Below are positions 1 through 6,275 of a DNA stretch of 9,576 nucleotides, piece after piece. The notes under the pieces were generated by a model. It saw only the letters and a list, made by a program, of their open reading frames with translations, did no database searches and had not been told where the DNA came from. Origin of the DNA: Gammaproteobacteria bacterium (lineage in GTDB: Bacteria > Pseudomonadota > Gammaproteobacteria > Pseudomonadales > UBA3067); contig JAHRVS010000310.1 of NCBI GenBank assembly GCA_019090565.1, forward strand, positions 1-9,576. The letters are read 5' to 3'. Position numbers and translations under genes: made by a program. Numbering within the stretch: position 1 is the first letter of the stretch; each line of letters begins with the position of its first letter.

Positions 1-1112
1 CCTTTCTTCTTTGCTTGGTCCAGTGCAATGTTAGCGAACTGAAGTAGTTCAGATGCGGTTTTCCCATTATCTGGAAACAGGCTGATGCCTGCGCTGAAGG
101 TTTGTATTATTTCTTTTCCGTTATAAGTGTGAGGTTTTGAGAAATCAACGCTGAGTTGCAGCATGACTCTTTTCAATTGGTCTAAGTTAGAGATGTCTGT
201 GAGTAAAATGCAAAACTCATCTCCGCCAAAATGGCTAAGTGTATAGGCGCTATGGGTGTCTTCAAGTTGGTTGTTTAATCTTGAGCTCTTTAGGCTTTGT
301 AATAAACGCTGACTGACAGCTTTAAGGAGATGGTCTCCAGCGTCATGCCCCAAGCTTTCATTGACGCGCTTAAAAAAATCCAAATCGAGTGAAACAACTG
401 CTAGTTTTTCACCCGTGTACTCTGTATGTTTTATATGTTGCTTGACCGTAAGTTGGAAGTTGCCTCTATTTGGCAGGTGGGTGAGATTATCGACATTATT
501 TTGCACCTTTATTTTGGCGCTTTGCGATATAAAGGATTTAATTAAATGTTCATTTTGACCCTTGATAACGATTTGTAGTTCACGGCTTTCGAGCGCATAG
601 GAGCAGTTTTGGATGATCGCGTGAAGGCCTTTTTTATGATGCCCTTTAAACTGACTGTTTTTGAGAACTTTGCCGATAAACATCCCTCTAATACGCGTGG
701 GTGTGGTGATGGGGGCGAGAACAATAGTGCGATTATTCAGTTGGTACAGTTGAGGGCAGTGACTATGAAGGGCCCAAGAAAATCGATCACTTCGTATTAA
801 AAGCTCTAGATCTTCGCGAAGCGAATGTTCTTCGAGAGGGTTGTTGATGTAGGTCAGATCGATTTCATTGTTGGATGAAGAAAATGAACAAAACCCCACT
901 GTCTCTAAAGGTGCGATTTGTAATATAAAAGGCACGGTTTCTCGAATGATGTGGTCTTTGTCTTTGGGTAGGCTTTGCTTTTGATAAAGGCTACTTAGAG
1001 AACTTATTACATTCAGGGTATGGTTGTGCCAGCGATTGGTTTCTTCGAGGTGACGTATCCGCTCGTTTAAATAGGTTTGGCTATTTAAGCCTATTTTGTT
1101 TGAGTCACTCAT
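1..1112 (-). CDS. Sensor diguanylate cyclase (GAF-like + GGDEF), 3' end outside window
   Basis: Reading the minus strand from ATG at 1112 gives 370 codons with no stop, so the gene leaves the window at base 1. A GGDEF domain begins near residue 205. It has the opening motif DNLTHLPNR (208-216), the metal/nucleotide segment DLDFFKRVN, LGHDAGD, an intact FGGDEF signature (GGDEF at 296-300) and, at the edge, ANIALDQAKKKG. All active-site motifs look intact, so it should make cyclic-di-GMP from two GTP. Residues about 10-30 look like a short coiled coil. Residues about 40-195 resemble a GAF-type sensor (RIRGMFIG motif), which is inference. No membrane segment or signal peptide is seen, so it is probably cytoplasmic. 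The inhibitory RxxD site expected nine residues before GGDEF reads HSAY and is absent. The gene follows the HDOD gene by 39 bp; an AGGAAAG lies 14 bases before ATG, a long spacing. The missing end could be only a few residues or could carry an EAL domain. Confidence 0.93.
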   Translation of the reverse strand, partial: MSDSNKIGLNSQTYLNERIRHLEETNRWHNHTLNVISSLSSLYQKQSLPKDKDHIIRETVPFILQIAPLETVGFCSFSSSNNEIDLTYINNPLEEHSLREDLELLIRSDRFSWALHSHCPQLYQLNNRTIVLAPITTPTRIRGMFIGKVLKNSQFKGHHKKGLHAIIQNCSYALESRELQIVIKGQNEHLIKSFISQSAKIKVQNNVDNLTHLPNRGNFQLTVKQHIKHTEYTGEKLAVVSLDLDFFKRVNESLGHDAGDHLLKAVSQRLLQSLKSSRLNNQLEDTHSAYTLSHFGGDEFCILLTDISNLDQLKRVMLQLSVDFSKPHTYNGKEIIQTFSAGISLFPDNGKTASELLQFANIALDQAKKK

Positions 1113-1151
1113 AAAATAATTGCAGTCTTTCCTGATGGTGGAAGAGTTTTT

Positions 1152-2000
1152 CTAGTGTAGTAATTTAATTGCTGAAGTAAACTGGCTGGATATCTCTTCC
1201 ATTATCATCTCCAAGCTGCTTTCAGGTATTCCTACTAACAACCACGCGCTTTCATCAAGGGCTGGGACCAATGTTTCCCCGCTGAACCCAATAGGTATGC
1301 TGTGAGCGATCCAATTAGCCACATGGCATAATGCAGCGGCATAGCTGTGATCTGGGGATGTTAGAGGGTCGTGGTAGAATTTCGCACAGGCAGCGACTTC
1401 CCCAGGCAGCTCCCATATGTCGAATAAGTGTGCGCTGAGTTCCCCTTGACTTATACCATATTGCTGCGCCTCAAGAACTCTAAGGGGGATGGCCTCGCTG
1501 TGACTGGTAGTGATAAGCGTTTCTTCTACCACCGGAAATTTTGCGATTAATAGGAGCCGGCCCATATCGTGTAATAAGCCATTGAGGAAGTGAGCTTCAA
1601 CGTCATGTTCATTTTTGTATTGAGCCAAGACCCTTGAGGATACGGCGCAACCTAAGCTATGTGCGGTGAAATCCTCAACGGAGATTACATCACTCTGAAT
1701 TCCACTAAAGGTTTGCAATACTTCAGTAGCCAGTATCAGCTCTACAGTTTGTTGAGTGCCAATGAGAGAGAGCGCCCTATCAATGCTATTGATTTGGCTC
1801 GGAAAATTAAACATAGCGCTATTTGCAAGTTTAAGCAGACGAGCTGCGATGGAAACGTCACCACTAATGAGGCCAGCCAAATCATCGAAATCGGTAGTGG
1901 GGTCATCGAGAGCAGCTCTTAGTTTGAAATACACCCTTGGGGGAGAAACCATCGACTCAACATCGGCTAAGAGCTTCCGGACAATCTGATTCCTTGTCAT
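1152..2000 (-). CDS. HDOD-domain protein
   Basis: This 282-residue soluble protein matches the HDOD family, a non-catalytic or degenerate relative of HD phosphohydrolases used as a signalling scaffold in chemotaxis, motility, biofilm and cyclic-di-GMP circuits. The N-terminal part has the family pattern SPPRVYFKL, then ISGDVSIAARLLKLANSA (residues 46-62) and AIxxLG-like ALSLIG. An HD pair occurs in GLLHDMGRLLL (H144, D145), followed by HLFDIWELPGEVA (191-203) and FYHDP (208-212). Residues about 215-282 form a short tail with no recognised domain. Its ATG overlaps the TGA of the upstream 106-aa gene in an ATGA, with GAGAG just before the start, which points to translational coupling. The GGDEF gene follows 39 bp later. 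HDOD proteins are often encoded beside GGDEF proteins, so joint function in one pathway is likely. Loss of most metal-binding residues of true HD enzymes makes catalysis doubtful. Confidence 0.93.
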   Translation of the reverse strand: MTRNQIVRKLLADVESMVSPPRVYFKLRAALDDPTTDFDDLAGLISGDVSIAARLLKLANSAMFNFPSQINSIDRALSLIGTQQTVELILATEVLQTFSGIQSDVISVEDFTAHSLGCAVSSRVLAQYKNEHDVEAHFLNGLLHDMGRLLLIAKFPVVEETLITTSHSEAIPLRVLEAQQYGISQGELSAHLFDIWELPGEVAACAKFYHDPLTSPDHSYAAALCHVANWIAHSIPIGFSGETLVPALDESAWLLVGIPESSLEMIMEEISSQFTSAIKLLH

Positions 2001-2317
2001 ATATCTCTCACTAAGAACTCGCCCGAAAGAAGAATCTTTTTCATTTCTATAACGGCGGGCAGATGAGGCTTGTTGAGTATGAAACGCTGCAAAAGCTCGG
2101 TATCTTCTGCTTCTGTTGGAGGGGCGTCAGTCTGTATCGTCTCGTCCCCACTCTTATTGATAATGTTAAGTTCAGTAATTCCCCAGGCTTTTAGTAATCG
2201 CAGGTGCCTTTCTTCAATAGGGGTGTTATCGGGAATGAGCATCTGTCCATTTTTGTCGACGACATCACCGGCGCATATCATTCCTGGTGTTATTTCATTG
2301 GTTTTCAGGTACGACAT
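1997..2317 (-). CDS. Small protein with the N-terminal domain of HDOD/HD-type signalling proteins
   Basis: This 106-residue protein has no signal peptide and is first in the three-gene operon. Residues 7-52 follow a pattern I know from the N-terminal region of many HD and HDOD signalling proteins: EITPGMICAGDVVDKNGQML, then IPDNTPIEERHLRLLKAWGI. The function of that module is not established. A variable linker (about 55-72, acidic and proline-containing) leads to a second conserved-looking piece, RFILNKPHLPAVIEMKKI (78-95). The ATG at 2317 has AAAGAAG upstream at suitable distance, and its TGA overlaps the HDOD start. The arrangement suggests an HDOD partner protein whose accessory domain is encoded as a separate, tightly coupled gene. 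That role is inference from context; no enzymatic motif is visible. Confidence 0.82.
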   Translation of the reverse strand: MSYLKTNEITPGMICAGDVVDKNGQMLIPDNTPIEERHLRLLKAWGITELNIINKSGDETIQTDAPPTEAEDTELLQRFILNKPHLPAVIEMKKILLSGEFLVRDI

Positions 2318-2654
2318 AAAATGTCTTCTTTAAGCAGAGCATCAAGTTGGCTCTATCGTTAGGAGTGCCTGGTGGCTTTGGTTCTCTCCTTTTAAAGATA
2401 GACGAAGCTGCTGCTCTAGGGCGACATTTGAAGTGCTTTTTTTGTAAACTATTTGGCATTTACCCTTGTTTTAGTCGTTTTGGCATCGGAACTCAGTCTG
2501 GTTGGTTGGATTGCGAGCAGTAGCGACAGTAGTGCTTATTAATGCTCTAGACCTTTCCAAGTAGATTAGAGCTGTTGGAGAGGGTTGGGCTTGAGTCTTT
2601 GTTGCCTTTTGCGTAACCTTGAGCTGTTTAACCAAGCAATAACTAGGCCTTTTT
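2318..2654. promoter_or_regulatory. Divergent intergenic region between the HDOD operon and the BolA-family gene
   Basis: These 337 bases separate two divergently oriented starts, so they should hold promoters for both. On the plus strand TTGAGT (2591-2596) and TAACCT (2614-2619) are 17 bases apart and could be a weak sigma-70 promoter for the BolA gene. The -10 matches only half of the consensus. On the minus strand no convincing -35/-10 pair or sigma-28 site was found. A minus-strand open frame covers 2471-2725 but overlaps the BolA start antisense and looks like chance. No operator palindrome stands out. Confidence 0.4.
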
Positions 2655-2921
2655 ATGGAAATGAAAGATCGTATTATCAGCAATGTTACCAATGCAATTA
2701 ACCCCTCAAAAATTGAGGTCATCAATGAAAGCCACCTGCATGCTGGGCACCTTGATACCGATAGGGACGATACGCATTTCAGGGTGAAAGCTGTAGCAGA
2801 GATATTTGAAACTCTTTCTGCCGTTAAGCGCCACCAAATGGTATATGGGGCGCTTTCGATGGAATTTGAAGACGGATTACACGCTTTGGCTCTTGAGTTA
2901 AAAGCCCCTTCAGATGATTAA
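2655..2921 (+). CDS. BolA family protein
   Basis: An 88-residue cytoplasmic protein with the full BolA fold signature. It has KIEVINESHLHAGH (residues 19-32), THFRVKAVAEIF (40-51), the helix motif VKRHQMVYGALSMEF (57-71) and the final DGLHALALEL (73-82). BolA-type proteins pair with monothiol glutaredoxins, share [2Fe-2S] clusters and affect cell shape, biofilm and iron handling. H76 and histidines in the 27-32/41 region are candidate cluster ligands. The length (about 90 aa) fits short BolA proteins, and it lacks the C-terminal tail of E. coli BolA. The start at 2655 has only a weak AGG (2645-2647). An in-frame ATG two codons later (2661) is a possible alternative but has no better site. It appears monocistronic, divergent from the signalling operon and closed by a hairpin nine bases after the stop. 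No glutaredoxin gene is nearby. The exact subfamily (BolA or IbaG) is not assigned, though the NES/RHxxVY pattern is closer to BolA. Confidence 0.93.
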   Translation: MEMKDRIISNVTNAINPSKIEVINESHLHAGHLDTDRDDTHFRVKAVAEIFETLSAVKRHQMVYGALSMEFEDGLHALALELKAPSDD

Positions 2922-2930
2922 ACCAGGGGC

Positions 2931-2977
2931 ATCATGAGGGCAATGCCATGCTTTTGGTTTGGCATTGCCCTCATGAT
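2931..2977 (+). terminator. Perfect 18-bp hairpin after the BolA-family gene, likely terminator
   Basis: The arm ATCATGAGGGCAATGCCA (2931-2948) is perfectly complementary to 2960-2977, with an 11-base loop. It starts nine bases after the TAA of the BolA gene. The downstream bases TTGTTGT are T-rich but not a clean T run, so Rho-independent termination may be imperfect. A second small stem, GCCCCT (2904-2909) with AGGGGC (2925-2930), abuts it and includes the stop codon. The stem is unusually long for a plain terminator and could also protect the mRNA 3' end. Confidence 0.62.
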
Positions 2978-3599
2978 TTGTTGTGATGACGAGGCACCCA
3001 CGATCCTGTTGAGAGTATAGGAATAGCCTAGGCTAAATCACCGCAGGCCCAGTTTTACTGGCACTTTTCTCACCTCAGTAAACATCAAAAACATACTGCA
3101 GCAAACATCACTTCGTTTATTGGCTCCAGGCCACTTCTAAAAGCACGCTTTTCATATGATAGCGGCGTCTATAGGCGCCACCGGTTAAGGCATCTACAAA
3201 ACCGGCAGCAGTACATAGTGTATGCCTTATACGCTGTGGTTCGACATGTGGGGCTTTCTTGCTATCGCGTGAAAATCACTGTTTTTTTAGATACTCAGGT
3301 GATATCCGGCTTAACTTTTTTGGTAAACCTAATGCAGTTATGCATTCTTTTGGAACGTAGCGATATATTTGTCGCAAATTAATCCAGGGGCATTTGTGCG
3401 TAGACGAAAAGGGGGTGACTTTAGTGTCGCAATACACATTGTTTCAGATTTTTTCGGGTGCAAGAATATACAAGTAAAATGGCTGTTCTTTACATGTTGA
3501 ACTTTATGCGTTCTGGCTTTTTGATTCTGGTGGTTTAGATCCGGCGGCTCAAAGAAGAGTTTGACTGTTCATTATAATAAAAAATTTTGGAGCAAAAAT
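2978..3599. other. Gene-poor intergenic region before the 499-aa exported protein
   Basis: No coding frame, RNA gene or mobile element is supported in these 620 bases. Visible structure is minor. There is a 12-base palindrome TAGCCTAGGCTA (3024-3035). TAAGGCAT (3186-3193) is inverted as ATGCCTTA (3222-3229). AATGCA-GTTA-TGCATT forms a small hairpin at 3331-3346. A TATAAT occurs at 3573-3578, correctly placed to act as a -10 for the next gene, but no good -35 sits 16-18 bases before it; the TTGACT at 3561 is only six bases away. Promoter assignment is therefore weak. The length leaves room for a regulated promoter or an unrecognised small RNA. Confidence 0.4.
3589..3592 (+). promoter_or_regulatory. 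Ribosome binding site that sets the start of the 499-aa protein
   Basis: GGAG lies seven bases before ATG 3600. The open frame extends upstream to a TTG at 3561, but that start has no comparable site and would put 13 extra residues in front of a normal signal peptide. The ATG is therefore preferred. Confidence 0.8.
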
Positions 3600-5099
3600 A
3601 TGAAACGGAAAAAGTTTGATGGGTTCGTGCTTACGAGAATTGCTGTATTTATAACATTTTTTGCCTGCTTTATTTCCATAGGCCCAACATGGGCAGAGGG
3701 TGGTTTTCCTGAAATGGAGGCGACACGATTTCAAACTTTACTTGGCGAGTATGAGAAAAACCCGACTATTTTGGCAGAGCAGCGCGACCTTATTAAGGAG
3801 TTGTCACCGCAGCAACTTTCTGATGCAATCGACCACCTTGGTTTGAACCACTATACCTATTTACACCCCGTTGAAATTAGAGGCAAAGAAATCCCCGCAC
3901 TGTTGGGTAAAGATATTGGCCAGTATAGCGTTATGTCTGTTCGGGGTGGAAAAATGATTCCGATTCCTTTTCAGCTTGATGAATATGATGACAGTGGATT
4001 TGTGTACCTTGAGGGAGAGGGCGATATCGATGGCACCATAGGTATCATTGATGACGAAGATGAGTTGGTTTTTATGTATAGGGATACTGGTCGTCAGAGG
4101 TATGATGCGGCTACCATGCTTATAAACGGGAAGGTTGTTCGAGAGCTGGAATTCACCAAAAATAATGGAAAACGTTATGCCTACGTCATAGAGGGCTCAT
4201 CAGACAGGAATAGATCAAATTATGTGGATTACGATTTAAAAACCTCGACGGCTACGAATGTTTTTTACGGCTTTCAAACTCAGACAGACAATTTTTTGAT
4301 GTTTAAGGATTTTTATGCAAACGTCGGGGACAAGCAAGGACATCGCGTTCTTGACTCGGTTTACGCTACGATCGAAACGCATGTTCTAAGTACGTGGTCG
4401 CCTAAAATACACTTAAATACGTTTGAGCATATTAAGGCTATTCCAATTGGTGTAGTAAAGGGTCCTGTACGTGACGCGGTGATTATTGCCTTGACAGTGG
4501 TTGTTGCAAAAGTGCCGGTGTTTAAAATTCGCGCTCAAATGGATATTTATGATCAAATGTTAGGATTTAATGCGCGTATTAATATTCCGGGCGCCGATAT
4601 TCTTAGTCGTTTCTTAGTAGAACCGCATATAATTATTGCATTGGACTTCAATGAGCAAAGTGGTGCTAGAGTCAATGCTGCAATCTCGCCTGAAGCCGAC
4701 GGCTGGGAGTTCGTCGATGGTAAAGTTAGCGATTTCGAGTCGAATATGGATATAGACAGAGAGAGAACGTGGCTTTGGTTATCAAGTAACCATGGCTGGG
4801 ATGTGTTTGCGCGAATTAATATACCAGAGACATTTCCTGTTGGTGTCCAGCTTTATTATCAAGATGATCCTGATGATCATATAGCGTATGAAAACTTCCC
4901 GGGAGCATTTCCTCGAATGGGTTTTGATGTGTATAAACTGCCGAAGGATTTTAGTCAAATTGATCTCGATGTACAGTTCTTTTTTCCTGATATGCTAGGT
5001 ATGGGACCCAGTTCATTTCATAAAAATGAAACCGGTGCAGTACCAGAGTTGGCAATAAATATACCAACAAAAACAACTACGAATATTGCGGCGGATTAG
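3600..5099 (+). CDS. Exported protein of unknown family (499 aa)
   Basis: I do not recognise this family. The protein opens with a classical signal peptide: basic MKRKK, a hydrophobic core (about residues 9-28) and a likely cut after PTWA (residue 32), so it should be periplasmic, surface or secreted. The mature chain of about 467 residues contains no cysteine, so neither haem c attachment nor disulfides are possible. It appears mostly beta-rich with alternating hydrophobics. Segments worth noting are MIPIPFQLDEYDDSGFVY (119-136), a strongly acidic stretch (about 127-157, rich in D and E with IIDDEDELVF), the hydrophobic VIIALTVVVAKVPV (294-307) and VQFFFPDMLGMGP (458-470). The 294-307 run is short and lies between likely beta strands, so a membrane helix is doubtful. 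GGAG seven bases upstream supports ATG 3600. A strong bidirectional terminator follows 38 bases after the stop, and the gene appears to be transcribed alone. The acidic repeats could bind divalent metal; this is speculation. Confidence 0.88.
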   Translation: MKRKKFDGFVLTRIAVFITFFACFISIGPTWAEGGFPEMEATRFQTLLGEYEKNPTILAEQRDLIKELSPQQLSDAIDHLGLNHYTYLHPVEIRGKEIPALLGKDIGQYSVMSVRGGKMIPIPFQLDEYDDSGFVYLEGEGDIDGTIGIIDDEDELVFMYRDTGRQRYDAATMLINGKVVRELEFTKNNGKRYAYVIEGSSDRNRSNYVDYDLKTSTATNVFYGFQTQTDNFLMFKDFYANVGDKQGHRVLDSVYATIETHVLSTWSPKIHLNTFEHIKAIPIGVVKGPVRDAVIIALTVVVAKVPVFKIRAQMDIYDQMLGFNARINIPGADILSRFLVEPHIIIALDFNEQSGARVNAAISPEADGWEFVDGKVSDFESNMDIDRERTWLWLSSNHGWDVFARINIPETFPVGVQLYYQDDPDDHIAYENFPGAFPRMGFDVYKLPKDFSQIDLDVQFFFPDMLGMGPSSFHKNETGAVPELAINIPTKTTTNIAAD

Positions 5100-5136
5100 T
5101 TTGTAGTTGGTTTCATGTTCGGTAGATGTATAGAAT

Positions 5137-5172
5137 AAATAAAAATGGGAGCCTTGGCTCCCATTTTTATTT
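5137..5172. terminator. Bidirectional Rho-independent terminator between convergent genes
   Basis: A perfect 17-bp inverted repeat has left arm AAATAAAAATGGGAGCC (5137-5153) and right arm at 5156-5172, separated by two T. In practice the loop would be about four to six bases within GGGAGCCTTGGCTCCC. The GC-rich core is flanked by A-run and T-run on both sides, so it works in either direction. It should end the 499-aa gene from the left and, about 150 bases past its stop, the FimV-domain gene from the right. Confidence 0.93.
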
Positions 5173-5322
5173 GAGAGTACTACCTTGGTATTGGATATAT
5201 CGAAATTCACGAACGAATGACCAGATTAATTATAAAAAACAATAGTTATGAGGTTAGCGATAAATTACTAATTTTAGAAAGGTGCGTTTTTTGGTAGGGC
5301 TCTATGTGAGCAGTCAAAAAAA

Positions 5323-5715
5323 CTACAGAGGTTCCACTAACAACGTGTATTGTTTAAATGATCGTCCGGTTGGGGTCTGTACTTCAATAATAAAATTTAG
5401 GGATGGCTCGATAACCGAGCCATGAGAGCGTATTTCGATTGATACTTCATTTTCATTGATTTCACGTATTTCAAATTTGAACTGTCTGTAGAAATGTAAG
5501 TATTCCACCCCAGCAGATTTAAATCGCTTCTTGTTTGCTATGGATACAATTATCTCTTCTGTTTGCAGTCCCTGGATATTCTTAACGGTAATACTTGCTT
5601 GCAGGGCTTGATTTAAAGACGAGGTTATGCTTATTTCGCCAAGACTAAGCGTGCGGCCAGTCGTGCTACCAAGGACGCTAATGAAGAGTAGTAAGGTGTA
5701 AATCAATTGTTTCAT
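5323..5715 (-). CDS. Stand-alone FimV N-terminal (core) domain protein
   Basis: This 130-residue protein has a signal peptide (MKQLIYTLLLFISVLG, cut near residue 20). It then consists only of the conserved N-terminal domain of FimV. The diagnostic motifs are LSLGEISITSSLNQALQA (23-40), EEIIVSIANKKRFKSAGVEY (53-72), VSIEIRSHGSVIEPSLNFIIEV (91-112, the EPxLxFxxEV signature) and GRSFKQYTLLVEPL (117-130), which corresponds to the usual YTVLLDPP end. Full-length FimV proteins are usually several hundred to about 1,000 residues. They continue with a LysM domain, a membrane helix, an acidic region and TPR repeats, and organise type IV pili, type II secretion and polar localisation. Here the stop follows directly after the core, so only a periplasmic module remains. 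The Shine-Dalgarno is excellent and the domain is complete, so this looks like a designed small protein and not a fragment. No pilus gene lies beside it. It probably binds a periplasmic partner, which is inference. Confidence 0.88.
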   Translation of the reverse strand: MKQLIYTLLLFISVLGSTTGRTLSLGEISITSSLNQALQASITVKNIQGLQTEEIIVSIANKKRFKSAGVEYLHFYRQFKFEIREINENEVSIEIRSHGSVIEPSLNFIIEVQTPTGRSFKQYTLLVEPL

Positions 5716-5721
5716 AAATGT

Positions 5722-5733
5722 CTCTCCTCCTTT
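5722..5733 (-). promoter_or_regulatory. Strong Shine-Dalgarno for the FimV-domain gene
   Basis: On the minus strand the sequence reads AAAGGAGGAGAG, with GGAG eight bases and AGGAGG ten bases before ATG 5715. It is the strongest ribosome site in the window and argues that this short gene is actively translated. An inverted repeat AAGAAT-TTG-ATTCTT (5744-5758) just upstream is a possible small operator, with low certainty. Confidence 0.8.
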
Positions 5734-6208
5734 GTATTTAAGTAAGAATTTGATTCTTTATGTGCTCTTATTGCACAGAGGGTTTGCAGTGGGATTTTCG
5801 CGTGGCTACAAAAAAATAATAGAAATAGGTCCGCGGTAAACGGGTTCTTCCTCCTACGTTACGTTATAGCAACAAGCGTTTGCTCTTGATCTGATCACCA
5901 TGGGAATCGCGATGCATCAATATGCCTCCCACATTTTATTGCTATTTTAGTTTAGCAGATCGTTGTGAGAATATTTTGAGCTGACTGTGGCAAAACGTTA
6001 ACAGGAAATTTGGAAGTGATGCAGCCAGCCCTCACGGCTTCATCTAAATCGATGTGGTCGTCTATCATGAGAACAAAAATAGCTAAGGGTTGGAAAATAT
6101 GAAACGGAGATCTTTGCTTTGCTGGCGAGGTGAGTAAAAACACAAAGTTAGAGAAAAAATTTTATGATTTCCACCCTATGAGGATCAAAATTCTTATTGA
6201 GCGAGCAC

Positions 6209-6275
6209 TGAAGGCCCACTTATAAAAGGCCCGATTAATTTGGGCACTTCACGGGCCGATAGGGCCCATTCCGGC
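6209..6275. repeat. Cluster of GGCCC/GGGCC inverted repeats able to fold into two hairpins
   Basis: Within 67 bases GGCCC, GGCCC, GGGC, GGGCC, GGGCCC and GGCC occur in succession, in otherwise AT-rich surroundings. TGAAGGCCCA (6209-6218) pairs with TGGGCACTTCA (6241-6251) as a 10-bp stem with a single bulged A. Immediately after it GGGCC (6253-6257) pairs with GGCCC (6263-6267) around GATAG. An alternative pairing of GGCCC (6228-6232) with GGGCC (6253-6257) would compete with both. No T run follows on the plus strand, and on the minus strand the T-rich tracts come before the hairpins, so it is not a standard terminator. It may be a structured RNA element or a remnant repeat. Confidence 0.5.

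Noticed and set aside
2471..2725. 84-codon minus-strand open frame antisense to the BolA-family start
   Set aside because: It overlaps a confident gene, lacks a ribosome site and shows no recognisable motif.
3186..3229. TAAGGCAT / ATGCCTTA inverted repeat considered as an integron attC-like site
   Set aside because: The core-site consensus (GTTRRRY / RYYYAAC) is not met and no integrase or cassette array is present.
3236..3254. GGTTCGAC considered as the T-arm of a tRNA
   Set aside because: No matching acceptor stem, D-arm or anticodon arm could be found around it.
3269..3288. GTGA-AAA-TCAC followed by seven T, terminator-like
   Set aside because: The stem is only four base pairs, too weak for Rho-independent termination, and no gene ends nearby on the plus strand.
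3561..3578. TTGACT and TATAAT as a sigma-70 promoter
   Set aside because: The two boxes are only six bases apart, so they cannot form one promoter; the TATAAT alone is too weak a basis for a call.
3561..3599. Upstream TTG start for the 499-aa protein
   Set aside because: No ribosome site at suitable distance, and it would add 13 residues before a normal signal peptide; ATG 3600 has GGAG at seven bases.
5952..6143. 63-codon minus-strand open frame with a receiver-like piece (MIDDHIDL)
   Set aside because: The resemblance to a response regulator is a few residues only; no ribosome site and no continuing domain.
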